DNA of 64,000 nucleotides from Ryuthela nishihirai (GCA_038380435.1 JAWZYU010000007.1:26949001-27013000), one strand, 5' to 3'. Shown: positions 33,518-45,067, counted from the first letter of the stretch. A program made the numbers and translations. The notes: generated from the sequence alone by a model not told the origin.

Positions 33518-34103
33518 CAGGGTGATTCAAAACTTATCGTTCAAATTTCGTGGGGAGTTAGGGAATACCTCAGGAAACCGATTTCACCTAGGAAAGTATG
33601 TCCGCAAGTGTACGCATGCGTATGTAGAGGGCGCTGTGTGTACCCAACCAGTGTACACCTCGCCCGACCACTCCCGCTGTAAATTATCATATCATAATAA
33701 TCATTATTTCTTTTTCTGGGGGGCCATGAAATACCATGTGTACGAGACCCCAGTCGACAGTGAAATGGACCTTGTTGCACGAATAGTGGCCGCCGCAGGC
33801 ATTGTCCGTGATATGCCAGGCGTTTTTGAAAATGTTCGGCGGTCAATGCAACGGCGCTGTGAATCCTGTGTCCGTGTAAATGGTCGCAATTTTGAGCACC
33901 TACTGTGAACCTGTACTTTACCTTGTTGGAATAAAAGTCACATTCGTTACCACTTAACTGTACTGTTTCCTTGTGTTCACTTTACTTGTCCATTTTGTTC
34001 ATGTAGATGACGTTTGCGGACATACTTTATTATGTGAAATCGGTTTCCTGACGTATTCCCTACCTCCCCACGAAATTTGAACGATAAGTTTTGAATCACC
34101 CTG
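33518..34103 (+). mobile_element. Internally deleted IS630/Tc1/mariner-type element, 586 bp
   Basis: Inverted ends of about 90 bp (33518-33607 and 34014-34103) begin CAGGGTGATTCAAAACTTAT, match almost perfectly for the first ~70 bp, and are flanked by TA (or TATA) on both sides. The middle codes for the C terminus of a transposase (33726-33908). The termini and TA target fit the IS630/Tc1/mariner superfamily. Confidence 0.9.
33726..33908 (+). pseudogene. Transposase C-terminal remnant
   Basis: About 60 codons ending DLVARIVAAAGIV ... RRSMQRRCESCVRVNGRNFEHLL. From general knowledge this tail belongs to the transposase family whose central part is seen at 59851-60297. The DNA-binding and catalytic domains are absent, so this copy could only move if supplied with enzyme in trans. 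Confidence 0.7.
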
Positions 34104-34105
34104 TA

Positions 34106-34711
34106 TAATCAATAATATAGGTACATATAACTAACGAAAAAAAATTTTAAATGAACTGTAGAGAAAATAATTTTATTACAATTAATTATTTTAATGAGAA
34201 TTCGATTCGCCGAAGTTCAACCTTGTCCAATTTATTTCCAATCATAGCTCGCCTTGCCGCACAAAAAGAGGTGACGGGCAGTAGTTTACCAAGTCTGACC
34301 TAGATCAACTCATCAACTCATACCTTTTAACGAAGGTAATTAATCATGCAACTTTGAACTAATGAGTAACTCAGCGTTGTGGTTCCTGTTACGACTGCTT
34401 TTCACTGAATTTGGGAATGCATACAGCTTTTGACGAAGGTAATTATATAAAAAGATGAATCTGAAGTCATTAGACTCGGTTTAGCCATCGAATGACTATT
34501 CTTCCGAGATTTCATATTTCGTTAAGCAATAAGAATTTTACAATAAATAGTAGAAACTGCATCTACTTTATTGGCTTGAAAGTACCCTCCCCAGTTATGT
34601 GGGGGGGGGTAATAATTCAACTCTATGTTTGCGTTATGTTTGCTACCCTCTTCAATTAAAGCTTACTCCCAATAATCAGATAACGAAAGTCATTCTAACT
34701 TTAGTCTGTCT
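34106..34711. other. Unassigned AT-rich stretch
   Basis: A G run lies near 34601-34609. No gene was seen. Confidence 0.45.
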
Positions 34712-34723
34712 CCTTATAAGGAA

Positions 34724-35107
34724 GGGGCGGGGGTGGCTCAGTCGGTAGCGCGCCAGGCTCGTAATCTGTAGTTCCCAGGTTCCAGTCCCAGCTGGGTCAG
34801 CGTTGAGATTTATCTCCGCAAAATTTCCTGCCCTGCCCACGGTCAGTAGGGGACACCGATGGGCTCGGAGAGGCCGCCGTCCGTCGGATGGGACGTTAAG
34901 CCGTGGCTCCGTGTGCAGGAGAGCCATACCCTGTGCACGTTAAAGAACGTGCTGGATGGGCTTGACGGGAGGCTACCATCTCTCTCCCAACAGCTGTTCC
35001 AGTGGGTCCCCCTCCCCCAACCTTCTCTGAGCCTTCGGGGTCCATGTGACCTGGCCATTTAGCCCATGGTGTGCAAAAAACTGCCTCTCAGAGGTAAAAC
35101 AACCCAA
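34724..35107 (+). repeat. SINE-A copy o, full length, 384 bp
   Basis: A 12-bp duplication CCTTATAAGGAA flanks it (34712-34723 and 35108-35119). A and B boxes are intact except GGTTCCAGTCC. Confidence 0.95.
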
Positions 35108-35119
35108 CCTTATAAGGAA

Positions 35120-35769
35120 AGATGATTCTGCTTGCTCTAAATGACCAATGCACACTCAGGTTTATGAGAAAACGGTAATAACAAAGTTTACTGACAAATA
35201 TAAGTAACTTGATAAAAAGATTATTTTTGAAGCTAAATTATTAGCACAACCTTACTCAAGTACTTTAAAATTGAACTATTATTTAAGGAACATTTTCGTA
35301 TCTTAGATCTTCTCGTACTCAGTGAAATCAGATTTATTTTCCTTTAATGAAAAAAAACTCAATATTTGGCTTGTGTCACTTTTCTCCAATATGCGATATA
35401 GATAGCAGAATTTCAACAATAAAATGATGGGAATTTAATTTTTGCATGTTCCGGAAAGTGTACGAAATTAAAGATTTATTTAGATCAGAATTATTTTGAT
35501 AGATTAATTTCTTAGAGCTTTTTCGACAGTTTATATTTTTAAATTTGTTTCAATTCCATTACAATTTAAATTTACTATGTGCTAATTTAATTTTTGCATC
35601 TTACATTTGTCTGAAATTATGAAATAACTTAAAAATAAGCAATAAATAAATATAGATATAAGAAAGAAAACTAAGCAACGTGAAGAAGAAAGAGCAAAAG
35701 AAAACTGATATGCGAAAGAATACAAAAAGACATTGTTTGAGTTCAGTTGTTTGAATTCTAAAATGTACC
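35120..35769. other. Unassigned AT-rich stretch
   Basis: No gene or repeat family was recognised. Confidence 0.45.
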
Positions 35770-36016
35770 TTTTTGTACAAAATGAGCTCAGTGAACATAT
35801 GGTAAGAGGATGTACTCAACAGCTGTTAGTAGACAAATGGAAACGTCTTGTCAAAGCCATCCAGCTTGTTATTTGAAATGCTCAGGATATGGCTTACCTG
35901 CACACAGGACAATTGCTTAACATTCCCCGATGGACGGTGATTTTTCCAAGTCCATCGGTGTCCTCTTTCTAACCGAGAGTATAATGGGAATTAACGGAGA
36001 AAGCCTCAATTCTGGT
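35770..36016 (-). repeat. SINE-A fragment p1, old
   Basis: Recognised by CAACAGCTGTTAGTAGACA, TCCAAGTCCATCGGTGTCC and GGAATTAACGGAGA. It ends before the head and joins p2 head-to-head. Confidence 0.7.
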
Positions 36017-36384
36017 AGGTGGCGCTTCACTCAGTCGATAGAGCACCATCTTCGTCATCTGCAGTTCACAGTTCTGGTGTCGCCTGTGCCAGCTTTGAGA
36101 TTTATCGCCGTTAAACCCCGACCCTGCCCTCGGTCAGAAGAGGGATCACTGATGGACTTGGAAAGGTGATGTCCGTCGAATGGAACCCCTTAAGCAGGCG
36201 AGCCATACTCTTTGCATTTTATAGAATACGCTGGATGGCCTTGACTGGAAACTTCCATCTGTCTCCTAATAGACTGTGCTGTGAATCCCCATCTCTGATC
36301 CCTTGGGATCCTTGTGACCTGATCATTTACCCATTCTGCCCAAAAAAAGGCCGGTTAGAGATGAATCAACTCAAACGACCCACC
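36017..36384 (+). repeat. SINE-A copy p2, old but near full length
   Basis: Head GGCGCTTCACTCAGTCGATA to tail ACTCAAACGACCCACC, heavily substituted throughout. Confidence 0.75.
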
Positions 36385-36494
36385 TCAAATCAGGGACATT
36401 TGGGTCAAACCTGTGAAGAAACGAAGCAGTTAATGGGGAAAGTCAGAGTGCTTTCAGCTACCAGATCAGAAGACACTGTTGTGATAATAAAAAA

Positions 36495-36625
36495 ATAAAT
36501 ACCCCCTCAAGCAGCTGCTTGCCACAGAGGTCTGACAGTAGCCTGTCAGATTATATGCCACAGTAGAAGATCTGAGAGGATGGCAGGACCTCAGCAGAAA
36601 ACAACACGAACATCCATGCCTTACT
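36495..36625 (-). repeat. SINE-B copy 5, head missing
   Basis: Good match from ACCCCCTCAAGCAGCTGC to ATCCATGCCTTACTG, then ends before the B box. Confidence 0.88.
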
Positions 36626-36739
36626 GTTGTGAATCATTCATTATTCATTATCTCCTAATGACAGGATGGGGATTTGCTCAGTCTGCTAATCTTAATGTTC
36701 CCAGGTCGACATATGAATTTCATTAATAAATGAAAATGC

Positions 36740-36903
36740 ACTGCCTTACAAAATTGTGGAGAATTCCCATGTTATGTCAGTGGGAATTTAATTTCGGAAC
36801 AATATAACATTTCAAATATGCATTTAAAGAGGAAAAAATGTGACTGAAGAAAATTAAAGATCATATTCAAATCTATTTAAATCTTGATTTTCAGCAATAT
36901 TCG
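36740..36903. repeat. Fragment of the fold-back MITE family
   Basis: CCATGTTATGTCAGTGGGAA ... GATTTTCAGCAATATTCGTTC matches one arm of 16595-17153 in order and also 8190-8325 inverted. A SINE-A starts immediately after it. Confidence 0.55.
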
Positions 36904-37055
36904 TTCGTTGGGTTGTTTTACCTCTGAGCGGCACTTTTTTGCACACTATGGGCTAAAAGGCCAGGCCACATGGACCCCGAAGGCTCAGAGAAGGTTGGGG
37001 GAGGAGACCCACTGGAACAGCTGTTGGGAGACAGATGGTAACCTCCCGTCAAGGA
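36904..37055 (-). repeat. SINE-A fragment q, 3' half
   Basis: Clean match from GTTGGGTTGTTTTACC to CTCCCGTCAAGG, then an abrupt end. Confidence 0.9.
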
Positions 37056-37396
37056 GATCCTCTGACCTAGGAGATATTTCTAATAACAATAAAAAATTGT
37101 TTAAAACTAACCGAAGCTGAACTTAAAAGGCAAACTGAAAATATAAAGAGATTATAAATCAAAATTTTAAAAATTAATAATTGTTTATTTGGCCAGAAAA
37201 TAGAGTTTAATTGGATGAAAGTTTAAAAACTGAAAATAAAATTCAAAAGGATGACTAAAAATCATAGTAAAAAATTAAAATAAATAAAAAATCTTTGAAA
37301 TGAAATTTAATTTACTAGCGAAAAAAATTTTGAATTGAAAATCATTATTTTGCTTTTTACATTTAGCCTCACCTAAGACACAGGTAATAAAGTATA
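37056..37396. other. Very AT-rich stretch
   Basis: A-rich on the plus strand. No gene or element was recognised. Confidence 0.5.
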
Positions 37397-37777
37397 TTTG
37401 ATTCTAAATGCTTACGCAGTATCTTGGGTATTAGGTGGTTTAACTTTGTAAGTAATGATGAGGTTAGGCAAAGGAGTCGGCAACCTCCTTTGAGCAGCAT
37501 ATTGTACAGAGAGAGATTCCGTAGGTTTGGCCATGCTGCCCGTATAGGTAATTATAGATTGGCGAATAGGGTTATGAACAGTGAGCCTAAAGGCTTCAGA
37601 AAGAGAGGGAGACCTAGGATGCGGCGGGCAGACAATGTCAAACAGGACCTTGTTAGAATTGGTGTGCAGTGGCCAGATGCAGCAGATGTAGCTCAGGACA
37701 GATATGCTTGGAGAACTAAATTGCACGGTCTGGTTGGACCTCGTAGCCCATGGCTGCTTGAGGATGATGATGATGAT
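37397..37777 (+). mobile_element. RTE-like LINE copy 4, 3' fragment
   Basis: 5'-truncated copy of about 380 bp that starts at the LDAFDSRCLRSILG region and ends GGCTGCTTGAGGATGATGAT. The frame from 37424 covers GIRWFNFV, RERFRRFGHAARI, GRPRMRRADN and HGLVGP, then a one-base loss alters the C terminus. Confidence 0.9.
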
Positions 37778-38258
37778 TCACCAGACAACAGAAAGCCACA
37801 GTTTAGGTGTCTTAATAATGCGTATTACCCACATTAACAGCAATGTAAACGCTTAATAATTCCGGTCTTTATATGTCACCTAACAACCATTATCGATTTT
37901 TGTCAATGCAACGACGTGCCGATGTGATATTTTTGTCATCTGCATTAACCGCTTCCTTGAGCAGCTGGAAAGCGTCTGATTAATGAAAAAAGAGGACATT
38001 TTCCTCCTTCTGATTGGACACTGCGCTATACACCAAAAAAATTTATTTTCTTACTGAACCTAACTCCTTGATTACCCGTCAATTGCAATAGCAGTTTGTT
38101 TACACTAAAAGAAACTTGTCAGCAGCTGATTTATTGTCAGCCATCGACATATTCGAAGTTGAAAAGAAGTTTTGTGAAATGCTGTCAATCTCTGTCAGGA
38201 AGAATTTGTGTTTTTGTCTTCCAGTGGTAGCTTATTCGTCAATAGTTTCATCCCAATT
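37778..38258. other. Unassigned
   Basis: No recognisable gene or repeat. Confidence 0.45.
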
Positions 38259-38611
38259 TTGGCAAAACAGTCAGTAGCGCGTCGGGCTCGTAATCTGCAA
38301 TTCTCGGGTTCGAGTACCATCGTTTAGAAACCCTGCCTTTTTTCAGAAAGTGGACATTGATGGACTTGGAAAGGCCACCGTCCGTTGGATGAGATGTAAA
38401 GCGTGGCTGCATGTGCAGAAGAGCCATACTCTGTATGCCTTAAAGAACATGGTGGACGGCTTTCGTGTGAAGTTACCTTCTGTCTCCTAACAACTATACA
38501 GTAGGTTCCTTTCCCCAACTTTCTCTGAGCCCTTGCTTGAGCCCTTGTGACCTGGTCATTTAGCACACTGTATGCAAAATAGTATAGCACGAAGTAAAAC
38601 AACCCACAACA
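38259..38611 (+). repeat. SINE-A copy r, diverged
   Basis: Head CAGTCAGTAGCGCG...CTCGTAATCTGCAATTCTC, B box GGGTTCGAGTACC, tail AAAACAACCCACAACAAC. Confidence 0.8.
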
Positions 38612-38643
38612 ACAGCCCAATGTAGTGTGACTGTACAAATAAT

Positions 38644-38938
38644 GGGTTAGGCTGCTTTACCTCTGAGCGGCACTTTTTTTAACACAATGAGCTATATGAC
38701 GAGGTCACAAAGACCCCGAAGGCTCAAAGAAGGTCAACTCTTGTTGGGATTCTGAACACTAGACAACTATTAGGAAACATATAGCAGTCTCCCATCAAAG
38801 TCATCCAACGTGTTCTTTAATGTGCACATGGTATGGCTCGCCTACACAAAGACCCACGGTTTTAAATCCCATCCGATGGATGGCGGCCATTCCAAAACCC
38901 ATCGGTATTCCCTACTGACTGAGGGCAGGGCGATTAGT
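38644..38938 (-). repeat. SINE-A copy s, head missing
   Basis: Tail-to-tail with copy r, separated by about 30 bp. Ends at GACTGAGGGCAGGGCG. Confidence 0.8.
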
Positions 38939-39183
38939 TTATACAACTAATATAAATGATGTTTATGAAAAAATTACTGTACAGTAAAACCTCGAGATTA
39001 CGGACTTCTATTTTACGGACCTCGGATTATAAGGAACATATCCATCAGCAAAGCCCCAAAGTAGTCTGAACTGCTTTGGTTCAGTGCAAGTCACAATTCG
39101 CTCTTAAATTTATCTTGGACTTTCTACAAGTGAACAAGAGGACATCAGGCGAATCTTTACGGAGGATGAATACGGAAGTACGG

Positions 39184-39569
39184 GTTGGGTTGTTTTATCT
39201 CTGAGCGGCACTTTTTTGTACACCATGGGCTAAATGGCCAGGTCACATGGACCCCAAAGGCTCAGAGAAGGTTGGGGGAGGGGACCCACTGATACAGCTG
39301 TTGGGAGACAGATGGTAAGTCTCCCGTCAAGGCCATCCAGCGTGTTCTTTAACGTGCACAGGGTATGGCTCTCTCCCACACACGGGGCCACGGCTTAACG
39401 TCCCATCCGACGGACGCGGCCTTTCCAAGCCCATCGGTGTCCCCTACTGACCGTGGGCAGGGCGGGGAATTTTGCGGAGATAAATCTCAACGCTGACTCA
39501 GCTGGGACTCGAACCTGGGAACTACAGATTACGAGCCTGGCGCTCTACCGACTGAGCCACCCCCGCCCC
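39184..39569 (-). repeat. SINE-A copy t, full length, 386 bp
   Basis: Flanked by ACGGAAGTACGG (39172-39183) and ACGGAGGTACGG (39570-39581), a 12-bp duplication with one difference. Confidence 0.93.
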
Positions 39570-39921
39570 ACGGAGGTACGGAGGAGATTGGGTCGTTTAG
39601 GGAAACTAAATGAACTCATCAAGAAAGACAGATTTTACCGCAGATTTACAATGCTGATGAGACTAGTTTATTTTTGCCGGTCGCTTTGGAAAACACGCAG
39701 ACTTATAAACACACACGAGACCGTAAGATAGAAAGGAATAGATCTCGGCAATAACCTGTGCCAACGTAGATTGATTACATCGATTGAAAGTACGTGGCAA
39801 TCGAAACCTGTTGTTGTAAATCACGTGGAGCCAAGGGAGCGTGATAGCTCCTCAGACTTAGAATAAAAGTTTTTCTGTTAGGGTACAGTATTGCTTATTT
39901 TAGTATTTTATTGCTATTACA

Positions 39922-40069
39922 GGTTGGGTTCTTTACCTCTGCGAGACACTTTTCCAACACAATGGGCCAAATGGGCTGATCAACTGGACCTCAAGGTTTC
40001 AGTGAAAGTTGTGGAAGGAGACTCACTGGGCAGCTATTAGGAGACCGAAGCCATTCATGTCCTCAATAA
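39922..40069 (-). repeat. SINE-A fragment u1
   Basis: GTTGGGTTCTTTACCTCTGC to ATTAGGAGACCGAAGCC. Fused to u2 in the opposite orientation. Confidence 0.75.
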
Positions 40070-40179
40070 CATGTTCAAGTTCCAGCTGGACCAGCGTTGA
40101 GATTTATCTGCGCAAAACTCCCCGTCATGCGCACGGTCAATAGGGGACACCGCCGGAAAGACCGCCGTCCATCGGAGAG

Positions 40180-40572
40180 TTGGGTTGGGTTGGGTTGTTT
40201 TACCTCTGAGCGGCACTTTTTTGCACACCATGGGCTAAATGGCCAGGTCACAAGGACCCCGAAGGCTCAGAGAAAGTTGGGGGAGGGGACCCACTGGAAC
40301 AGCTGTTGGGAGACAGATGGTAGCCTCCCGTCAAGGCCATCCAGCGTGTTCTTTAACGTGCACAGGGTATGGCTCTCCCACACACGGGACCACGGCTTAA
40401 CGTCCCATCCGACGGACGGCGGCCTTTCCAAGCCCATCGGTGTCCCCTACTGACCGTGGGCAGGGCGGGGAAATTTGCGGAGATAAATCTCAACGCTGAC
40501 CCAGCTGGGACTCGAACCTGGGAACTACAGATTACGAGCCTGGCGCGCTACCGACTGAGCCACCCCCGCCCC
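40180..40572 (-). repeat. SINE-A copy v, nested in u2, 393 bp
   Basis: An 11-bp duplication CCATCGGAGAG flanks it (40169-40179 and 40573-40583), inside the older SINE-A u2. Confidence 0.95.
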
Positions 40573-40657
40573 CCATCGGAGAGACATTAAGCCATGCCCA
40601 GTATGCGGGAGAGCCATACCCTCTGCATCCAAATATGCTGGATGGCTTTGGCGGGAG

Positions 40658-40861
40658 TTTCTTCTAGTTAGCTGATTTTTATGTGTTGTGTTTTGTGGAT
40701 TTATTTGATGTACACCATTTTTGTGGCTGAATGACCTATGTTTAATATAATTTATTCATTTTCCTGCAGATAAGCTATTTAGCTTTGCGGGTCAAATTGT
40801 AAATGTATTTGTATTCTTTACTCTTATGAATAAAAATTATATTCTATTCTAAAAAAAAAAA
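40658..40861 (+). mobile_element. Poly(A)-ended retroposed segment inside SINE-A
   Basis: AATAAA at 40829-40834 is followed about 17 bp later by a run of 11 A. The segment replaces the SINE core between GGCGGGAG and ACAGCTGTTCC. It looks like the 3' end of a polyadenylated transcript, perhaps a 5'-truncated LINE of another clade. No coding frame was recognised. Confidence 0.6.
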
Positions 40862-40934
40862 CAGCTGTTCCAGTGGGCTCACAGGTAAAACAACTCAATC
40901 TCAATGATAAAACTCAAAAAATGGAAGGGGTGAA

Positions 40935-41281
40935 ACGGGCATTTTTTGCCCACAATGGGCTAAATAACCAGGTTATAAGAACCCCGTAAACTCTGAGTTG
41001 GTTAGGAGAAGCGGACCTACTGTACAGCTATTAGTAAACAGATAGAAACATTTCGCCAAAGCCGTCGAAGGTGAACAGAATATGACTCCTGCACACGGGG
41101 CCACGTCTTAATATTACATTCGATAAAGGGCGGTTTCTCCAAGAAGGTTAGTGTCCCCTTTTTCACTGAAGTAAAAAGCGACAGTTGGCGTAGATGAATC
41201 TCAACACTGGCACACTTAAGACTCCTAACTGGAAACTGCAGATTACGAGCCTGTCGCAAAACCGACAGAACCAGCTTCCCC
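40935..41281 (-). repeat. SINE-A copy w, old
   Basis: Collinear but heavily substituted; the head is still visible as GCAGATTACGAGCCTGTCGC. Confidence 0.78.
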
Positions 41282-41310
41282 ACCCACACAATCCCCCTCG
41301 TTCCTCAGCG

Positions 41311-41689
41311 TTGGGTTTTACCTCTGAACGGCACTTTTTTGCACACTATGGGCTAAATTGCCAGGTCACATGGACCCCGAAGGCTCAGAGAAGGTTGGGG
41401 GAGGGGACCCACTGGAACAGCTGTTGGGAGACAGATGATAGCCTCCCGTCAAGACCATCCAGCGTGTTCTTTAACGTGCACAGGATATGGCTCTCCCGCA
41501 CACGGGGCCACGTCTTGACGTCCCATCCGACGGACGGCGGCCTTTCGAAGCCCATCGGTGTCTGCTACTGACCGTGGATAGGGCGGGGAATTTTGCGGAG
41601 ATAAATCTCAACGCTGACCCAGCTGGGACTCGAACCTGGGAACTACAGATTACGAGTCTGGCGCGCTACCGACTAAGCTACCCCCGCCC
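41311..41689 (-). repeat. SINE-A copy x, full length, 379 bp
   Basis: Flanked by CGTTCCTCAGCG (41299-41310) and CGTTCCTCGGCG (41690-41701). Inserted just after the head of copy w. Confidence 0.94.
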
Positions 41690-41701
41690 CGTTCCTCGGC
41701 G

Positions 41702-42111
41702 TAATAAAATCTTACCAGTCTTGAGACAATATTTAGCAATCGATAAAAAAGTTTCAAAACCCCGCTCCTGTTCTTTCGTAGTAACCTGAAATTTGACCAT
41801 CATTGCAAGTATCGTGTCCATTTAGATCTTCCGTGAAAAAACAAAGGAATAGATTTTACCTGCTGTGACGAAAAGTGCCGAGCAAAACTGAAAAATCCTG
41901 ATCCACCTTTAAGGGATACGTTTTGTTTTACTTCGGTTGTTTTTGAGTGATATTAACACGAAGTTTCACAATTTTCTGTCGTTAAAGCCGTGAAGTTTTC
42001 ATGTTAGAGTTGCTGAAGACTACCCACGCGACACGTATCTAAAATAACTGATAATTGAGGAATAAAACGTAAATCACTTTTTAAGCAGACCATTTAGCCC
42101 AGAGATGTAGC
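41702..42111. other. Unassigned
   Basis: No gene or recognisable repeat. Confidence 0.45.
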
Positions 42112-42491
42112 GTTGGTTTGTTTTACCTCTGAGCGGCACTTTTTTTCACACAATGAACTAAATGGCCAGGTCACAAGGACCCCAATAGCTCAGAGAAGGT
42201 TGAGGTCAGGGGCCCACTGTATATCTGTTAGGAGACAAATGTAAGCCTCCCGTAAAGGCCGTCCAACGTGTTCTTTAACGCGCACAGGGTAGCTGTCCTG
42301 CACACGGTGCCACGTCTTAACGTCCTATCCGACGGACGGCGTCCTTTCCAACCCCAGCGTTCTCCCCTACTGACCGAGGGCAGGGCGAGGAGTTTTACGG
42401 AGATAAATCTCAACGCTGACTCAGCTGGGATTCGAACCTGGGAACTGCAGATTACGAGCCTATCGCGCGACCGACTGAACTATCTCAGCCC
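42112..42491 (-). repeat. SINE-A copy y
   Basis: Full-length but moderately diverged. GAGATGTAGCG before it and GAGATATGGCG after it look like a worn target duplication. Confidence 0.9.
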
Positions 42492-42740
42492 CGAGATATG
42501 GCGTGAAAGGAAACAACGAGTTTCCACAGTTAAGGTCTCAAAGTTTTTCACAGGTCATTAGTTGATTCACTAAATCATTCACTTATCAATCAGTTGATTA
42601 TCCCTATCACTGGTTGATCTATGAGACCACTGATTTATTTAGAAGTAATCGATATTAAATCAACCAATGATCTATAAGAACCATCGTTTCGCCACCAACT
42701 GCGAAAGCTCGTTGTCTCAATTGCTAGAAATCACGCTCTG

Positions 42741-43521
42741 ACGGAGATTGGCTCACTTGGTAGCTAGCTCTCTAGCTTGTCATTGCAATTTCCAGGTCCG
42801 AGTGCCAACTAAGCCAGCGTTGAGAAATATCTCAGCTAACACCCGTTCTCCCTAGTTGAGAAATGGGTTATTTATGTGCTTGAAAAGGTCGCCATTCGTC
42901 CCTAATTGGGACCTAAAACCATAATCCCATGTGCAGGAGATATCGTGCACGTTAACTAACAAGTACACGTTAACTGTACACGTTTAAGGACACCATAGAT
43001 GCTCTTTAAGGAAGGTTTCCATCTGTCCAGTGGGTCTCACTCACTTAACCAACTCTGAACCCTTGGGATCCGTGGGATGTAGCCATTGTGTGCACAACAG
43101 TGCCGCTGAGAGGGTTGGGCTGTTTTACTCTCAGCAACACTTTTTTTGCACACAATGGGCTAAATGGCCAGGTCACAAGGACCCCGAGGGATCAGAGAAG
43201 ATTGAGGGAAGAGGACTCACTGGATAACTGTTAGGAGACAGATTGTAACCCCCCGTCAAGGCCATCCAGCGTGTTCTTTAACATGCATAAGATAGGATTA
43301 ACGTCCACGGCTTAACGTCCCATCCGATGGACGGCGGCCATTCCTAGTCCATCGGTGTCCCCTACTATTGACGGCAGTCTACGGTGCTTTGCAGAGATAA
43401 ATCTCGACGCTGGCCCAGGTGGGATTCGAACCTGCGAGTGCAGATTACGAGCATGACACGCTACCGATTGAGCCACCCAGCCCCACCTCTCAGAAGTAAA
43501 ACAACCCAATAAACAAACCTT
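42741..43521 (+). repeat. SINE-A copy z, old, split by copy aa
   Basis: Decayed head (GGCTCACTTGGTAGCTAGC) and body to 43112 (AGTGCCGCTGAGAG). The tail resumes at about 43486 (CTCTCAGAAGTAAAACAACC). About 40 bp near 42940-42985 is an internal repeat of TACACGTTAACT. Confidence 0.75.
43113..43484 (-). repeat. SINE-A copy aa, nested in z
   Basis: Near full length; ends at GATTGAGCCACCCAGCCCC. Confidence 0.88.
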
Positions 43522-43577
43522 TCATGCCTCGTTACCGTAAGCTAATATAATACGTCATAGAGGAAATCTGTGATAGT

Positions 43578-43955
43578 TAGGATTTTGACTCTGAGCGGCA
43601 CTTTTGGGCACCCAGTAGTCTAAATATCCAGGTCTCAAGGACCCCAAGTGCTCAGAATTCGGTAAGGGAATCCATTAGCCAACTGTTAAGAGACAGATGG
43701 GAGCCATCCTCAAGCCAGCCCATCTGGTGTGTTCTTTAATGTGAACATGGTACCACTCTCCTGCACACGGAACCACGGCTTTACATCCCATACAACAGAT
43801 GGCACACTTTCCAACCAATCAGTGTCACCTTTCTGACCTAGGGCAGGGAGTAGGGCAGGGAGGGGGTGTTTAGCGCATGTAAATATCATACTTGTGATTC
43901 GAACCCGGGAACTGCACATTAGGAACCTGATGCGCTACCGTCTGAGCCATCCTCC
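43578..43955 (-). repeat. SINE-A copy bb, diverged
   Basis: TTGACTCTGAGCGGCAC to GTCTGAGCCATCC, with an inserted GGCAGGGAGTAGGGCAGGGA local duplication. Confidence 0.85.
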
Positions 43956-44136
43956 GATCTTAATCCATGACAACACCAGGAAAATAGCATCCATGCCATA
44001 AAAGGAAGGGACCTTCGTCCGAGACTCCAACCCTGATCACTTTGATCCGCATAAAAGCACGCAAACTACATGATTTGCTTCTTTTACTCTTTCTTCCCTG
44101 TGGATCATTGGCTATGTCATAACTTGTGCGTTTGAC

Positions 44137-44180
44137 GTGCGCTAGACGCACGCGCTGCGGCGCATGCGTCTAGCGCACGT
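44137..44180. repeat. CpG-rich hairpin near the Harbinger left end
   Basis: Stem GTGCGCTAGACGCA / TGCGTCTAGCGCAC around CGCGCTGCGGCGCA. Related GCATGC/GCGCATG motifs follow to about 44250, and GGCATGCGTCCAACGCA lies near the right end (about 45888). Confidence 0.82.
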
Positions 44181-44352
44181 GACGCATGCGCAAAGGCATG
44201 CCTCAAATCAGTTGGACGGCGCCGTTTTCAGTGACGCATGCAGTAGCGCATGTATTTCCACCAGTAGTGAATTTTTGTTCAACATTCTGTGCAACTTCGT
44301 AGTTTGTTAGGTTTCGTTCTGTTTTTGTAGTTATTGATCTTGTGTTTTTTGT

Positions 44353-44421
44353 ATGTCGTCAGAACAAATATTGGCCTTTATTGAAGATTATAGGATTAAT
44401 GGATACTCGAGCAAAAGGTAG
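44353..44421 (+). pseudogene. Start of a MADF-like second ORF
   Basis: 22 codons, MSSEQILAFIEDYRINGYSS and then a stop. The FIEDYR phrase is typical of the start of MADF/Myb-like domains, which PIF/Harbinger elements carry as a separate DNA-binding protein next to the transposase. Its place just inside the left end, facing inward, supports this, but the remnant is too short for certainty. Confidence 0.5.
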
Positions 44422-44494
44422 AAAATCTGTTATAGTAATTATGCCTTGCATGATTACAAGTCGGAAAATGGAGGTTATGTCTTGCATGATTATA

Positions 44495-44699
44495 AATAAA
44501 TAATAAATACCCCCTCAAGCAGCTGCTTGCCACAGAGGTCTGACAGGAGCCTGTCAGTTTATATGCCACAGTAGAAGGTCTGAGAGGATGGCAGAACCTC
44601 AGCAGAAAACGACACATACATCCATGCCTTACCCGGAGCTCGAACCCAGGTCTCTTAGATCAGTAGCCAAGCGCGCTAACCACTCGGCCATGGGACGGC
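44495..44699 (-). repeat. SINE-B copy 6, full length, 205 bp
   Basis: A perfect 14-bp duplication CTTGCATGATTATA flanks it (44481-44494 and 44700-44713). It begins with an AATAAATAATAAATA tail. This is the best copy for defining the family. Confidence 0.95.
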
Positions 44700-45067
44700 C
44701 TTGCATGATTATAGTATCTAAATACATATTTTGAGTCATAATGTTAACGGGTTTATTATATGTCAGTGTTAAAAAAGTTGGTAGTGTTGGTTTAAAATAT
44801 TTTATGTTTTCTTAATCTAATGCCCCCACAAACGAGCTTTTGGCTCATGTGGAGTTTTGAATTTTACCCTTTCAAAATTGTCTATTTACTTTGGAAAAGA
44901 AAAACATTTATTCCTTTTGTTATTATAAGTTTTAAATTACACGTTTGTAATGTATCAAAAGTGTGAAATAAATTTGAATTGAATTAAAATAATTCATCAG
45001 AGATGTAAATTATTAAATTAATTTAAATAAATAAAACATTAATTAAATATTTCATCTGATTATAGGT

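Larger units (their letters stand above)
40070..40899 (+). repeat. SINE-A copy u2, split by two insertions
   Basis: Its pieces are 40070-40179 (B box to CCGTCCATCGGAGAG), 40584-40657 (ACATTAAGCCATGCC to GGCGGGAG) and about 40861-40899 (ACAGCTGTTCCAGTGGGCTC, AGGTAAAACAACTC). The interruptions are SINE-A copy v and a poly(A)-ended segment. Confidence 0.85.
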
